The notes under the pieces were generated by a model. That model made no database searches. It was not told where the DNA came from and worked only from the letters and a program-made list of their open reading frames with translations. From the NCBI GenBank assembly GCA_002021875.1, contig CP018627.1, positions 10,540,001-10,604,000 of the forward strand: a DNA stretch of 64,000 bases, read 5' to 3'. Positions 51,696 to 61,500 of this stretch are shown one piece after another (positions within the stretch are counted from its first letter, which is position 1; the number at the start of each line of letters is the position of its first letter). The position numbers and the translations under genes are program-made. This stretch comes from Streptomyces hygroscopicus. Lineage in GTDB: Bacteria > Actinomycetota > Actinomycetes > Streptomycetales > Streptomycetaceae.

Positions 51696-52100
51696 ATGGC
51701 AGTGAACAAGGGGCTCGACTGGTTACTGGACGACCTGACCGAGCGGATCGCGGAGATACGGCATGCGCTGGTGCTGTCCAACGACGGGCTGGTGACGGGG
51801 GCGAGTTCCACACTGGTGCGCCAGGACGCCGAGCACCTCGCCGCGGTGGCCTCGGGACTGCACAGCCTCGCCAAGGGGTCCGGGCACCACTTCCGGACGG
51901 GCCGGGTGCGGCAGACTATGGTCGAATTCGACGAGGGCGTCCTCTTCGTCACGGCGGCCGGGGATGGCAGCTGTCTGTGTGTGCTCACCGGGCCGGACTC
52001 CGATGTGGGGCAGGTCGCCTACGAGATGGCGCTGCTGGTCAACCGGGTGGGGGAGCACCTGGGAGTCGAGGCCAGGCAGGAGACCGGCACACCCGGCTGA
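51696..52100 (+). CDS. Roadblock/LC7-domain protein (second)
   Basis: A 134-residue CvnB-like Roadblock protein (LDWLLDDLTERIAEIRHALV, DAEHLAAVASGLHSLAKG, VLFVTAAGDGSCLCVL). It keeps the regular family length and lacks the basic tail of the first. Its ribosome binding site is GGGGAGG. It has no DUF742 or GTPase partner next to it. The two Roadblock proteins share a similar core and may form a heterodimer; this is inference. Confidence 0.87.
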   Translation: MAVNKGLDWLLDDLTERIAEIRHALVLSNDGLVTGASSTLVRQDAEHLAAVASGLHSLAKGSGHHFRTGRVRQTMVEFDEGVLFVTAAGDGSCLCVLTGPDSDVGQVAYEMALLVNRVGEHLGVEARQETGTPG

Positions 52101-52199
52101 TGCCGCGCGGAAGTTATCCACAGGGCTGACCGACCCTCTTGCTTCGCGGCTATCGTCGTCACTGTCAGTGATTGAGGCAGTGCGGGGGAGGACGTCGCC

Positions 52200-53180
52200 A
52201 TGGCAGTGCGGATGGATCAGGAGCTGCGGGAGAGCCAGGGGCCGTGGAGCCTGGAGTGGTTCGGGGAGCCGAGCGTACCGGGACAGGCGAGCGGGCCGGG
52301 ACAGGCGAGCGGGCCGGGAGACCCCGGCGGGCCGGCGGAGCCGGGCGGACCGGGCGAGAGCGTCGCGTTCGGCGCGGCGGCCCGGGCACTGGGGCTCAGG
52401 CCGCGAGAGTTCGAGCTGGCCGTGCAGCTGGGAGAGGTGCGCACCGTCACCACCGGCCTGGGCCGGCGGGTGGCGTGCGAGGAGTTGAGGCGGGTGACCG
52501 CCGCCGAGGGCTTCCCGGAGGCGCTCGTCGTCCGCCTGCGCGTGGTCGGCACGGCGGAGGGCGCGGAGCTGCTCGGCATCAGCCAGGGCCGGCTCACCCG
52601 TCTCGCGCGCGGGGGTTTCTTCGCCCCCGTCCGGTTCTATGTCAATCGCTATCGGGCCGTCGTATGGCTCTATCCGGCATCGGAGCTGACCGAGTTCGCC
52701 ATCAGGCAGCCGGAGTTGCTGAGCGGCCGCACGCCGCCTGGGCTGAGCGCCGCATTGGCCGCCGGGGAGGACTGGCGGGCCGCGAAATGGCGCGGCCGCA
52801 GGACCGGCCAGCTGCTCGCCCAGACCGAGGACCCCTGGGAGCGGGCCGCGGTCCTGGCCTCAGTGCTGGGCTCCGTCGAACTGGCTTCGGCCGTGGCCGA
52901 TTCGTACGAGCGGGCACATCTGCGGGAGCTGCGCCCCGCGCTCGTCCGGATGCGCCCCGAAGCCGGCGCGGTCCGGGACGTCATCGACGCGGTGGTCACG
53001 GCCGACGACCCACGGGAGATCCGGCGCTATCGGGCCGCCCTCGCCTCCTCACTGGGCGATGCCCGCCGGGCCCGGCCGGCGCCGCGCCCGGACGCCGCGG
53101 CGGAGCGACCGCCAGCGGACCGCACCCGGGCTCCGGGCCGCCCGCGGAGCCTGTGGCAGAAGCTGGTCGGCGGGCGATGA
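52200..53180 (+). CDS. Conserved hypothetical actinobacterial protein with HTH-like core
   Basis: A 326-residue soluble protein. A Gly/Pro-rich N-terminal stretch contains an 18-bp in-frame tandem duplication (52278-52295, 52296-52313). The core (about 55-290) includes helix-turn-helix-like segments (AEGAELLGISQGRLTRLARG) followed by FYVNRYRAVVWLYPASELTEF; the C-terminal 40 residues are basic and proline-rich. It resembles a Streptomyces DUF family that I recall as DUF6397, but I am not certain. The HTH-like part suggests DNA or regulatory binding. It is downstream of the second Roadblock gene. Confidence 0.7.
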   Translation: MAVRMDQELRESQGPWSLEWFGEPSVPGQASGPGQASGPGDPGGPAEPGGPGESVAFGAAARALGLRPREFELAVQLGEVRTVTTGLGRRVACEELRRVTAAEGFPEALVVRLRVVGTAEGAELLGISQGRLTRLARGGFFAPVRFYVNRYRAVVWLYPASELTEFAIRQPELLSGRTPPGLSAALAAGEDWRAAKWRGRRTGQLLAQTEDPWERAAVLASVLGSVELASAVADSYERAHLRELRPALVRMRPEAGAVRDVIDAVVTADDPREIRRYRAALASSLGDARRARPAPRPDAAAERPPADRTRAPGRPRSLWQKLVGGR

Positions 53181-53210
53181 GACACGGCGCGGCACACACC
53201 CCGGGGGCGC

Positions 53211-54113
53211 TCAGCCGCCGTCGACGGCTCCTCCGGCGGTACCTTCGGCGGGCCTCAGCGGGCGGAACAACCCCTCTTGCACCACCGACACCAGAAGCCG
53301 GCCCGCACGGTCGTAGATCCGGCCGCGTGCCAGTCCCCGGCCGCCCGTGGCCACGGGCGACTCCTGGTCGTAGAGAAACCACTCATCCGTGCGGAACGGC
53401 CGGTGGAACCACATGGCGTGATCCAGCGAGGCCATGTCGAAGCCCCGTGGGCCCCACAGCGGCTCGACCGGCATCCGCACCGCGTCCAGCAGCATCATGT
53501 CGCTCGCATAGGTGAGCGCGCAGGTGTGCACCAGCGGGTCGTCCCCGAGCGGCCCCACCGCGCGCATCCATACGGCGCTGCGCGGCTCCACGCCCTTGAG
53601 CTCCTCGTCCGTCCAGCGCAGCCGCTCCACATAGCGGACGTCGAAGGGCTGTCGGCGCTCCATGCGGGCGAACGCCTCGGGGAGCGCTCCCAGATGGGAG
53701 CGGACCTCGTCGGCGAGGCTCGGCAGACCTTCCGGCCCGGGCACCTCGGGCATCGGCAGCTGCTGCTCGATACCCGGCTCAGGAGAATGAAAGGAGGCGG
53801 TCAGATTGAAGATCGTGCGACCCTGCTGGATGGCGACGACCCGGCGGGTGGTGAAGGAGCGCCCGTCCCGGATCCGCTCCACCTGGTACACGATGGGCAC
53901 GCCCGGCCGACCCGGCCGCAGGAAGTACGCGTGCAGCGAGTGCACCGGACGCAGCCCGTCGGTGGTCCGCCCGGCGGCCACCAGCGCCTGGCCCGCCACC
54001 TGCCCGCCGAACACCCGCTGCAGCGACTCATCGGGGCTGAGGCCGCGGAAGATGTCCTGCTCGATCCGTTCCAGATCGAGCAGATCGACCAGGCGCTCGG
54101 CGGGATTGGTCAT
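53211..54113 (-). CDS. tesB: Acyl-CoA thioesterase II
   Basis: A 300-residue double hot-dog thioesterase. N-terminal hot dog: FGGQVAGQALVAAG and LHAYFLRPGRPGVPI; C-terminal hot dog: MLLDAVRMP, SLDHAMWFHRPFRTDEW and GRGLARGRIYDRAG. TesB releases fatty acids from a broad range of acyl-CoAs. The catalytic Asp is in SLDHAMWFH. It lies downstream of the helicase gene on the same strand (61-bp gap) but is probably unrelated in function. Confidence 0.94.
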   Translation of the reverse strand: MTNPAERLVDLLDLERIEQDIFRGLSPDESLQRVFGGQVAGQALVAAGRTTDGLRPVHSLHAYFLRPGRPGVPIVYQVERIRDGRSFTTRRVVAIQQGRTIFNLTASFHSPEPGIEQQLPMPEVPGPEGLPSLADEVRSHLGALPEAFARMERRQPFDVRYVERLRWTDEELKGVEPRSAVWMRAVGPLGDDPLVHTCALTYASDMMLLDAVRMPVEPLWGPRGFDMASLDHAMWFHRPFRTDEWFLYDQESPVATGGRGLARGRIYDRAGRLLVSVVQEGLFRPLRPAEGTAGGAVDGG

Positions 54114-54174
54114 CGGTGGTGCTCCTTCACTGAGGGGGCCGTGCCGGTCCTCGGCGTGGACCGCGTCCAGGAGG

Positions 54175-56703
54175 CTACAGTTGGCCCACGTCGGTGACCC
54201 GGACCACCGCCCGGCCCTCCTCGTCCGAGGCGGCGAGATCCACCTCCGCCGAGATGCCCCAGTCGTGGTCGCCGTTCGGGTCGTCGAAAGTCTGCCGCAC
54301 CCGCCACAGGCCGTGCTCGGGGTCCTCCTCGATCAGCAGCAGCTTCGGCCCGCGGGCCTGCGGTCCGGTGCCGAGCTCCTCGTACTCCTCCCAGTACCCG
54401 TCCATCGCCTCCGCCCAGGCATCCTCGCCCCAGCCGGAGTCCGCGTCCATCTCCCCGAGCTCGGCGACCTTGTCCAGAGCGGCCAGTTCCACCCGGCGGA
54501 ACATCGCGTTGCGCACCAGCACGCGGAAGGCGCGGGCGTTCGCGGTGACCGGCCTGACCTGGTCGGCGCGCTCCTGCGCCTCCTCCGCCGACTCGTCCTC
54601 CGGGTTGGCCAGCTGCTCCCACTCATCCAGGAGGCTGGAGTCGACCTGCCGCACCATCTCGCCGAGCCAGGCGACGATGTCCTGGAAATCGTCGGACTTC
54701 AGGTCGTCCGGCACGGTGTGGTCAAGGGCCTTGTAGGAGCTGGCCAGATAGCGCAGCACAATGCCCTCGGTCCGCGCCAGGTCGTAGAACGAGGTGAACT
54801 CGGTGAAGGTCATCGCCCGTTCGTACATGTCGCGGATCACCGACTTGGGCGACAGCGGGTGGTCGCCGACCCAGGGATGGCTCTTGCGGTAGAGCCCGTA
54901 CGCATGGAAGAGCAGCTCCTCCAGCGGCTTGGGGTAGGTGATGTCCTGGAGCCGCTCCATGCGCTCCTCGTACTCGACGCCGTCCGCCTTCATCGCGGCG
55001 ACCGCCTCACCACGCGCCTTGTTCTGCTGGGCCGCCAGGATCTGCCGGGGATCGTCCAGCGTCGACTCGACGACCGAGACCATGTCCAGGGCGTAGGAGG
55101 GCGATTCGGGGTCCAGCAGCTCGAAGGCGGCCAGCGCGAAGGTGGACAGCGGCTGATTGAGAGCGAAGTCCTGCTGCAGATCCACCGTCAGCCGGACGAT
55201 CGGGGCGGCCCCGTCCGCACCGTCGGCGCCCTGTGGCTCCACCTGCTCGACCACCCCGCCGTCCAGCAGCGAGCGGTAGATCGCGATGGCCCGGCGGATG
55301 TGCCGCAGCTGGTTCTTGCGCGGCTCGTGGTTGTCCTCCAGCAGGCGGCGCATCCCCTCGAAGGCGTTGCCGGGCCGGGCGATGACCGACAGCAGCATCG
55401 CGTGGGTGACCCGGAACCGGGAGGTGAGCGGCTCGGGTTCGGAGGCGATGAGCTTCTCGAAGGTGTTCTGGCCCCAGTTGACGAAGCCCTCCGGCGCCTT
55501 CTTGCGGACCACCTTGCGGCGCTTCTTCGGATCGTCCCCGGCCTTCGCGAGCGCCTTCTCGTTCTCGACGACGTGCTCGGGCGCCTGGGCCACCACAAAG
55601 CCCGCGGTGTCGAAGCCGGCCCGGCCGGCCCGGCCCGCGATCTGATGGAACTCCCGGGCCCGCAGCGTCCGCACCCGCTGACCGTCGTACTTGGTCAGCG
55701 CGGTGAACAGGACGGTACGGATGGGCACATTGACGCCCACGCCGAGGGTGTCCGTACCGCAGATGACCTTGAGCAGCCCGGCTTGCGCCAGCTTCTCCAC
55801 CAGCCGCCGGTACTTGGGCAGCATGCCCGCATGGTGCACGCCGATCCCGTGCCGGACGTAACGGGACAGATTCCGGCCGAACTTGGTGGTGAACCGGAAA
55901 TTGCCGATCAGCGAGGCGATCTCGTCCTTCTCGGCGCGCGAGCACATATTGATGCTCATCAGCGCCTGGGCCCGCTCGACCGCCGCCGCCTGTGTGAAGT
56001 GCACGATGTAGACCGGCGCCTGCTGCGTCTCCAGCAGCTCGGTCAGCGTTTCGGTCAGCGGCGTCGTCCGGTATTCGTAGCTCAGCGGCACCGGCCGGGT
56101 CACGGACCGCACGACCGCGGTGGGCCGCCCGGTGCGCCGGGTCAGATCCCCCTCGAACCGGCGCACATCACCGAGCGTCGCCGACATCAGGATGAACTGC
56201 GCCTGCGGCAGCTCCAGCAGAGGGATCTGCCACGCCCAGCCCCGGTCTGGCTCCGCATAGAAGTGGAACTCGTCCATCACCACCTGGCCGATATCGGCGT
56301 CCTTGCCGTCCCGCAGGGCGATGGACGCCAGCACCTCGGCCGTACAGCAGATGACCGGCGCGTCCGCGTTGACCGACGCGTCCCCGGTCAGCATCCCGAC
56401 GTTCTCGGTGCCGAAGAGCTTGCACAGCTCGAAGAACTTCTCCGATACCAGGGCCTTGATCGGCGCGGTGTAGAAGGTGACCTGGTCCCGGGCGAGCGCG
56501 GCGAAGTGGGCGCCGGCCGCCACCAGGCTCTTGCCCGATCCGGTGGGGGTGGACAGGATGACATTCGCCCCGGACACCACCTCGATCAGCGCTTCCTCCT
56601 GGGCTGGGTACAGCGAGATGCCCCGCTCTTCGACCCAGGTGGAGAACGCCTCGAAAAGTGCGTCGGGGTCGGCGTCGCTCGGCAGCTGATCGATAAGAGT
56701 CAC
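54175..56703 (-). CDS. Ski2-like DEAD/DEAH RNA helicase with DUF3516
   Basis: An 842-residue SF2 helicase. Walker A is TPTGSGKS (52-59), Walker B is the unusual DEFH (144-147), motif III SATL, motifs V-VI in HHAGMLPKYRR and IAGRAGRAGFDT. The C-terminal 350 residues are the DUF3516 region found in actinobacterial members. Ski2-like enzymes unwind RNA; the bacterial role is not settled. The start is a GTG with AGGTG just upstream. This family appears in nearly all actinobacteria. Confidence 0.92.
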   Translation of the reverse strand: MTLIDQLPSDADPDALFEAFSTWVEERGISLYPAQEEALIEVVSGANVILSTPTGSGKSLVAAGAHFAALARDQVTFYTAPIKALVSEKFFELCKLFGTENVGMLTGDASVNADAPVICCTAEVLASIALRDGKDADIGQVVMDEFHFYAEPDRGWAWQIPLLELPQAQFILMSATLGDVRRFEGDLTRRTGRPTAVVRSVTRPVPLSYEYRTTPLTETLTELLETQQAPVYIVHFTQAAAVERAQALMSINMCSRAEKDEIASLIGNFRFTTKFGRNLSRYVRHGIGVHHAGMLPKYRRLVEKLAQAGLLKVICGTDTLGVGVNVPIRTVLFTALTKYDGQRVRTLRAREFHQIAGRAGRAGFDTAGFVVAQAPEHVVENEKALAKAGDDPKKRRKVVRKKAPEGFVNWGQNTFEKLIASEPEPLTSRFRVTHAMLLSVIARPGNAFEGMRRLLEDNHEPRKNQLRHIRRAIAIYRSLLDGGVVEQVEPQGADGADGAAPIVRLTVDLQQDFALNQPLSTFALAAFELLDPESPSYALDMVSVVESTLDDPRQILAAQQNKARGEAVAAMKADGVEYEERMERLQDITYPKPLEELLFHAYGLYRKSHPWVGDHPLSPKSVIRDMYERAMTFTEFTSFYDLARTEGIVLRYLASSYKALDHTVPDDLKSDDFQDIVAWLGEMVRQVDSSLLDEWEQLANPEDESAEEAQERADQVRPVTANARAFRVLVRNAMFRRVELAALDKVAELGEMDADSGWGEDAWAEAMDGYWEEYEELGTGPQARGPKLLLIEEDPEHGLWRVRQTFDDPNGDHDWGISAEVDLAASDEEGRAVVRVTDVGQL

Positions 56704-56839
56704 GCACCTATACTGCCTGGTTTCCCCGCCGGGACGGGAACCGGCTGTGCGGACGAAGATCGCCCGCCGCTAGGCCGTGCCGGGCCGAAGCAGTCAACTC
56801 CCGCACGGAAGCGGGAAAGAACAGGGGCGGGGTACGACC

Positions 56840-57631
56840 ATGATGGGACCGGCGCATTCGCTGTCCGGAGCGGCGGCCTGGCTGGGGGTGGGGGCGGCGG
56901 CTGCGGCGGCCGGCCACTCGATGCCCTGGCCGGTGCTGGTCGCCGGCGCGCTGATCTGCGCGGGAGCGGCGCTCGCCCCCGACCTCGACCACAAGGCGGC
57001 GACCATATCGCGCGCCTTCGGGCCCATCTCAAAGGGACTGTGCGAGGTGATCGACAAGCTCTCGTACTCCGTCTACAAGGCGACCAGGAAGCAGGGCGAC
57101 CCGCGCCGCTCGGGCGGCCACCGCACCCTCACCCACACCTGGGTATGGGCGGTGCTGATCGGCGCCGGAGCCTCGGCGCTCGCCATGGTCGGCGGGCGCT
57201 GGGCGGTGCTGGGCATCCTCTTCGTGCATATGGTGCTGGCCGTCGAGGGGCTGCTGTGGCGCGCGGCCCGGGTCTCCAGCGATGTCCTGGTATGGCTGCT
57301 CGGCGCGGCCAGCGCCTGGATCCTCGCCGATGTGCTGCACCAGCCGGGCAACGGCTCGGACTGGCTGTTCACCGCACCGGACCAGGAGTACCTCTGGCTC
57401 GGCCTGCCGATCGTACTCGGCGCCCTGGTCCACGACATCGGGGACGCGCTCACCGTCTCGGGCTGTCCGATCCTGTGGCCCATCCCGATCGGCCGCAAGC
57501 GCTGGTACGCGCTCGGCCCGCCGAAGGGGATGCGGTTCCGGGCCGGCAGCTGGGTCGAGTTGAAGGTGCTGATGCCGGTCTTCATGCTGCTGGGCGGCAT
57601 GGGTGGACTGGCCGCCCTCGGCATCATCTGA
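56840..57631 (+). CDS. Membrane metal-dependent hydrolase-like protein (YdjM/LexA-associated family)
   Basis: A 263-residue integral membrane protein with about five hydrophobic segments. The N-terminal motif GPAHSLSGAAAWLG and DLDHKAATISR, HRTLTHTWVWAV and HDIGDALTVSG supply the His/Asp residues of the YdjM (DUF457) family, predicted to be zinc-dependent hydrolases. Function in vivo is unknown. The start at 56840 (56843 is equally possible) follows CAGGGGCGGGG. It is divergent from the helicase gene. Confidence 0.85.
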   Translation: MMGPAHSLSGAAAWLGVGAAAAAAGHSMPWPVLVAGALICAGAALAPDLDHKAATISRAFGPISKGLCEVIDKLSYSVYKATRKQGDPRRSGGHRTLTHTWVWAVLIGAGASALAMVGGRWAVLGILFVHMVLAVEGLLWRAARVSSDVLVWLLGAASAWILADVLHQPGNGSDWLFTAPDQEYLWLGLPIVLGALVHDIGDALTVSGCPILWPIPIGRKRWYALGPPKGMRFRAGSWVELKVLMPVFMLLGGMGGLAALGII

Positions 57632-57647
57632 ATCCCGGACGGTACCG

Positions 57648-57675
57648 GGGTGGCCGCGCCGGGACGCGGCCACCC
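57648..57675. terminator. Bidirectional hairpin terminator
   Basis: A perfect 11-bp stem (GGGTGGCCGCG and its complement) with a 6-nt loop sits between the convergent membrane protein and ABC transporter genes, directly against the ABC gene stop codon. Confidence 0.82.
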
Positions 57676-59457
57676 TCACTGATGCCAGGAGCGCCACAGC
57701 GCGGCGTAGGCCCCGTCCGCCGCGACGAGTTCGTCATGGCTGCCCAGCTCGGTGATCCGGCCGCTCTCGACCACGGCGATCACATCCGCGTCATGCGCGG
57801 TGTGCAGCCGATGGGCGATCGCGACCACGGTCCTGCCCTCCAGCACCCGCCCCAGCGACCGCTCCAGATGGCGCGCCGCCCGCGGGTCCAGCAGCGAGGT
57901 GGCCTCGTCCAGCACCAGCGTATGCGGGTCGGCCAGCACCAGCCGGGCCAGCGCGATCTGCTGCGCCTGTGCGGGGGTGAGCGCGAGACCGCCCGATCCG
58001 ACCTCGGTGTCCAGGCCCTCGTCCAGCGCGCGGGCCCAGCCGTCGGCGTCCACCGCGCCCAGTGCCGCCCACAGCTCGGCGTCCTTGGCGACGGCGCGGG
58101 CCAGCAGCAGATTGTCACGCAGCGAGCCCACGAAGACATGGTGCTCCTGGTTGACCAGGGCCACATGCTCACGGACCCGCTCGGCGGGCATCCGCGCCAG
58201 CTCCGCCCCGCCCAGCGTCACCCGGCCGGTGCGTGGCGAATAGATCCCGGCCAGCAGCCGCCCCAGGGTGGACTTCCCCGCCCCGGACGGGCCCACCAGC
58301 GCCAGCCGCGTCCCCGGCGGCACCTTCATGGACACCTCGTGCAGCACATCGCTGCCCTCGTGGTATCCGAACCGCACCTCGTCCGCCCGCACCTCACGGC
58401 CCCCGGGGACCACCCCCTTGTCGGCGGGGCCCTCCTCGATCTCCCGCACCCCCACCAGCCGGGCCAGCGAGACCTGAGCGACCTGCAGCTCGTCGTACCA
58501 GCGCAGGATCAGCCCGATCGGCTCGACCAGCATCTGCGACAGCAGCGCCCCGGTGGTCAGATCGCCGATCGACATCCAGCCCCGCATCACACAGACGCCG
58601 CCGATCATCAGCACCGAACCGGTGATCAGCGTGTAGCTCACATTGATCACTGGGAAGAGCACCGAGCGCAGCCAGAGTGTGTACCGTTCCCACGCCGTCC
58701 ACTGCTTGATGCGCAGCTCGGACTGGGCGATCCGCCGGTCGCCCAGCCGGTGGGCCTCGATGGTCCGCCCGGCGTCCACGCTCTCGGTGAGGGACGCGGA
58801 CACCGCCGCGTAGCCGGCCGCCTCCGAGCGGTAGGCGCTCGGCGCGCGGCGGTAGTACCACCGACAGCCGACCACCAGCACCGGAAGCGCCACCAGCACC
58901 GCGAGCCCCAGTGGGGGAGCGGTCAGGGTCAGCGCGCCGAGCAGCAGCCCGGTCCACACCACGCCGATGGCCAGCTGCGGCACGGCCTCGCGCATCGCGT
59001 TCGCCAGCCGGTCGATATCGGTGGTGATCCGGGACAGCAGATCCCCGGTCCCGGCCCGCTCCAGCACCCCCGGGGGCAGACCCACCGACCGTACGAGAAA
59101 GTCCTCCCGCAGATCCGCCAGCATTTCCTCGCCCAGCACCGCCCCGCGCAGCCGCACCATCCGGACGAACACGGTCTGCACCACCAGCGCCACCGTGAAC
59201 AGCGCCACGATGCGGCCGATGTGGAGGTCCTCCTCGCCCTGGGAGAGGTCCTCGACCAGGCCCCCCAGCAGCTGGGGGCCGACCATGGAGGCGATCACCG
59301 CGGTCGCGTTCACGACCATCAGCACGGTGAACGCGGCCCGATGCCGCCGCAGCAGCTCACGCACATAGGCCCGTACGGTGGTGGGTGTGCCGACCGGCAG
59401 CGTCGTCGCCGACTCCGGTGCGGCCGGGTCATAGACGGGCGGTGCCACGCCGATCAT
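57676..59457 (-). CDS. ABC exporter half-transporter with intact Walker A and degenerate signature
   Basis: A 593-residue TMD-NBD half-transporter. Six hydrophobic helices lie in about residues 40-330. The NBD has a canonical Walker A (GPSGAGKST at about 389-397), Q-loop ([10 protein letters not shown]), Walker B ([11 protein letters not shown]) and H-loop (AIAHRLHTA), but the ABC signature is LTPAQ (near residue 493) where LSGGQ is expected. It is the second gene of a pair, overlapping the partner by 4 bp. Together they form a heterodimer with a single full ATPase site; substrate unknown, likely a lipid, peptide or drug. Confidence 0.93.
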   Translation of the reverse strand: MIGVAPPVYDPAAPESATTLPVGTPTTVRAYVRELLRRHRAAFTVLMVVNATAVIASMVGPQLLGGLVEDLSQGEEDLHIGRIVALFTVALVVQTVFVRMVRLRGAVLGEEMLADLREDFLVRSVGLPPGVLERAGTGDLLSRITTDIDRLANAMREAVPQLAIGVVWTGLLLGALTLTAPPLGLAVLVALPVLVVGCRWYYRRAPSAYRSEAAGYAAVSASLTESVDAGRTIEAHRLGDRRIAQSELRIKQWTAWERYTLWLRSVLFPVINVSYTLITGSVLMIGGVCVMRGWMSIGDLTTGALLSQMLVEPIGLILRWYDELQVAQVSLARLVGVREIEEGPADKGVVPGGREVRADEVRFGYHEGSDVLHEVSMKVPPGTRLALVGPSGAGKSTLGRLLAGIYSPRTGRVTLGGAELARMPAERVREHVALVNQEHHVFVGSLRDNLLLARAVAKDAELWAALGAVDADGWARALDEGLDTEVGSGGLALTPAQAQQIALARLVLADPHTLVLDEATSLLDPRAARHLERSLGRVLEGRTVVAIAHRLHTAHDADVIAVVESGRITELGSHDELVAADGAYAALWRSWHQ

Positions 59458-61346
59458 GCCGACTCCTCGATCTGTTCCTCGATCCGTCCGATGCCCTTCA
59501 GACCGTGTCCGGCCGGCCCGGCGCCCCGCACGGCGGCCTCGTCCTCCGTCTCGCGGGTGACGACCGCGCGATACGCGGGATCGGTGCCCAGCAGCTCACG
59601 ATGGGTGCCCACCCCCGCCGCCTCGCCGTCGGGCACGAACACCACCCGGTCGGCCCGGTCCAGCAGCAGCGGGCTGGAGGTGAGCACGATGGTCGTCCGG
59701 CCCGCCCGCAGCCCCCGCACGCCGTCGGCGATCCGCGCCTCGGTGTGCGAGTCCACCGCGGAGGTCGGTTCGTCCAGCACCAGCACCTCCGGATCGGTCA
59801 CCAGCGAGCGGGCCAGCGCCAGCCGTTGCCGCTGGCCGCCCGACAGCGAGCGGCCACGCTCGGTGATCCGGGTGCGCATGGGGCCGGCGCCATCCGCCTC
59901 GGCCGCCGACGCCTGCGCCAGCGCGTCCAGGACATCGCCGCACTGGGCCGCCTCCAGCGCCTTCTCCGCCGTGACCTCGCCGGACCTCGGCACATCCAGC
60001 AGCTCGGTGAGCGCCCCCGACAGCAGCACCGGATCCTTGTCCTGCACCAGCACCGCCGCGCGCGCCGCGGTCAGCGGCACCTCGTCCAGGGCGACCCCGC
60101 CCAGCAGCGCCGACGGTGCCCCACCGGGGTCCCCGTCGCCCGGGCCGTCGTGGGTGGGATGCCCGCCGAGCCGGTCGGCCAGCCGCCCCGCCGCGTCCGG
60201 GTCGCCGCACACCACCGCGGTCAGCAGCCCGCTGGGCGCCAGCATCCCGCTCGCCGGGTCGTACAGATCCCCGCCGAGCGGCGCGGTGGCCTCCTGCACC
60301 TTTCCGCGCTCGTCGCCGTCCACGGTGGCCGCGCCCTCGCTGTCCGGGGAGGAGCGCCGCAGCGCCAGCACCCGGGCCGCGCGCCGCGCCGAGGGCCGGG
60401 AGAAGGAGTACGCCATGGCGATCTCCTCGAAGTGCCGCAGCGGGAAGAGCAGAAAGGTCACCGCGCTGTAGACGGTGACCAGCTCGCCCACCTCGATCCG
60501 TCCGTCGCGGGCCAGCGACGCCCCGTACCAGACGACACCGATCAGCAGCAGCCCCGGCAGCGCGACCTGCACGGCCGCGATCAGCGCCCACATCCGCGCG
60601 CTGCGCACCGCCGCGATCCGCACCTCCTGCGAGGCATGCCGGTAGCGGCCCAGGAACAGCTCCTCCCCGCCGATGCCCCGCAGCACCCGCAGCCCGGCCA
60701 CGGTGTCCGAGGCCAGCTCGGTCGCCCGGCCCGCCTTCTCCCGCTGTTCATCGGCTCGGCGCGCCGCGCGCGGCAGCAGCGGCAGCACGGCCAGCGCCAG
60801 CGCGGGCACCCCGACCGCCACTACCAGTCCCAGCGCCGGCTGGTAGAGAACCAGGGCCACGCTGACCGCGACGGTGGTGATCGCGGCAGCCGTGAAGCGC
60901 GAGAGGGCCTCCACAAACCAGCCGATCTTCTCGACATCGCCCGTGGAGACGGCGACGACCTCACCGGCCGCCACCTTCCGGGTGAGGGCGGAGCCCAGCT
61001 CCACCGCCTTGCGGGCCAGCAACTGCTGCACCCGTGCCGCCGCCGTGATCCAGTTGGTGACCGCCGCGCGGTGCAGCATGGCGTCCCCCAGCGCGGTGAG
61101 CACGGTGAGCCCCACCATCAGCGCCCCGGCCATCGCCAGCCGGGAGCCGGAGCGGTCCACGACCGCCTGCACGCCGAAGCCGATGGCGATGGGGAAGGAC
61201 ACCAGCGCGGCCATATGCACCAGACCCCAGAGGGCCGCCTTGATCTGCCCGCCCAACTGATTCCGGCCCAGCCAGAAGAGAAACCGCGGACCTGACCGTA
61301 CGTCGGGTCGGCCGGGGTCGGGATACGGAAGATCGCGAATGTGCAT
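59454..61346 (-). CDS. ABC exporter half-transporter lacking Walker A but with intact signature
   Basis: A 630-residue partner half-transporter. After the six-helix TMD (about 30-320), the NBD has no Walker A: the P-loop region reads [14 protein letters not shown] (about 379-392), without the GxxGxGK. It keeps the signature [15 protein letters not shown] near residue 500 and Walker [13 protein letters not shown] near 519, while its H-loop His is replaced (LTSSPLLL). Its signature would complete the consensus ATP site with the Walker A of the other half. The start at 61346 is inferred from the domain edge ([11 protein letters not shown]); the open frame upstream has low-complexity sequence. 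Confidence 0.92.
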   Translation of the reverse strand: MHIRDLPYPDPGRPDVRSGPRFLFWLGRNQLGGQIKAALWGLVHMAALVSFPIAIGFGVQAVVDRSGSRLAMAGALMVGLTVLTALGDAMLHRAAVTNWITAAARVQQLLARKAVELGSALTRKVAAGEVVAVSTGDVEKIGWFVEALSRFTAAAITTVAVSVALVLYQPALGLVVAVGVPALALAVLPLLPRAARRADEQREKAGRATELASDTVAGLRVLRGIGGEELFLGRYRHASQEVRIAAVRSARMWALIAAVQVALPGLLLIGVVWYGASLARDGRIEVGELVTVYSAVTFLLFPLRHFEEIAMAYSFSRPSARRAARVLALRRSSPDSEGAATVDGDERGKVQEATAPLGGDLYDPASGMLAPSGLLTAVVCGDPDAAGRLADRLGGHPTHDGPGDGDPGGAPSALLGGVALDEVPLTAARAAVLVQDKDPVLLSGALTELLDVPRSGEVTAEKALEAAQCGDVLDALAQASAAEADGAGPMRTRITERGRSLSGGQRQRLALARSLVTDPEVLVLDEPTSAVDSHTEARIADGVRGLRAGRTTIVLTSSPLLLDRADRVVFVPDGEAAGVGTHRELLGTDPAYRAVVTRETEDEAAVRGAGPAGHGLKGIGRIEEQIEESA

Positions 61347-61500
61347 GACGTCCCAAGGTCGGGCGGGCTGAGGAGGGCTGGTAGGAGACGTGAAAGGTTG
61401 ACGTTCCCACGGTGCGGAGTTCAACTGGTTTTCCCGGGAGCGGCCGGAACACGCCAATCCCGCATAGGGCACTGTCCTACGCAGGTGGGACCATGGGGAC

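Noticed and set aside
52114..52122. DnaA-box-like TTATCCACA
   Set aside because: Single copy with no cluster, no origin genes nearby; one such match in 64 kb is likely by chance.
53806..60471. A 2,221-codon open frame on the plus strand
   Set aside because: It is antisense to tesB, the Ski2-like helicase and the ABC exporter, all with clear domains. Long antisense frames are expected in 70%+ G+C DNA, and its translation is low-complexity His/Arg/Pro sequence.
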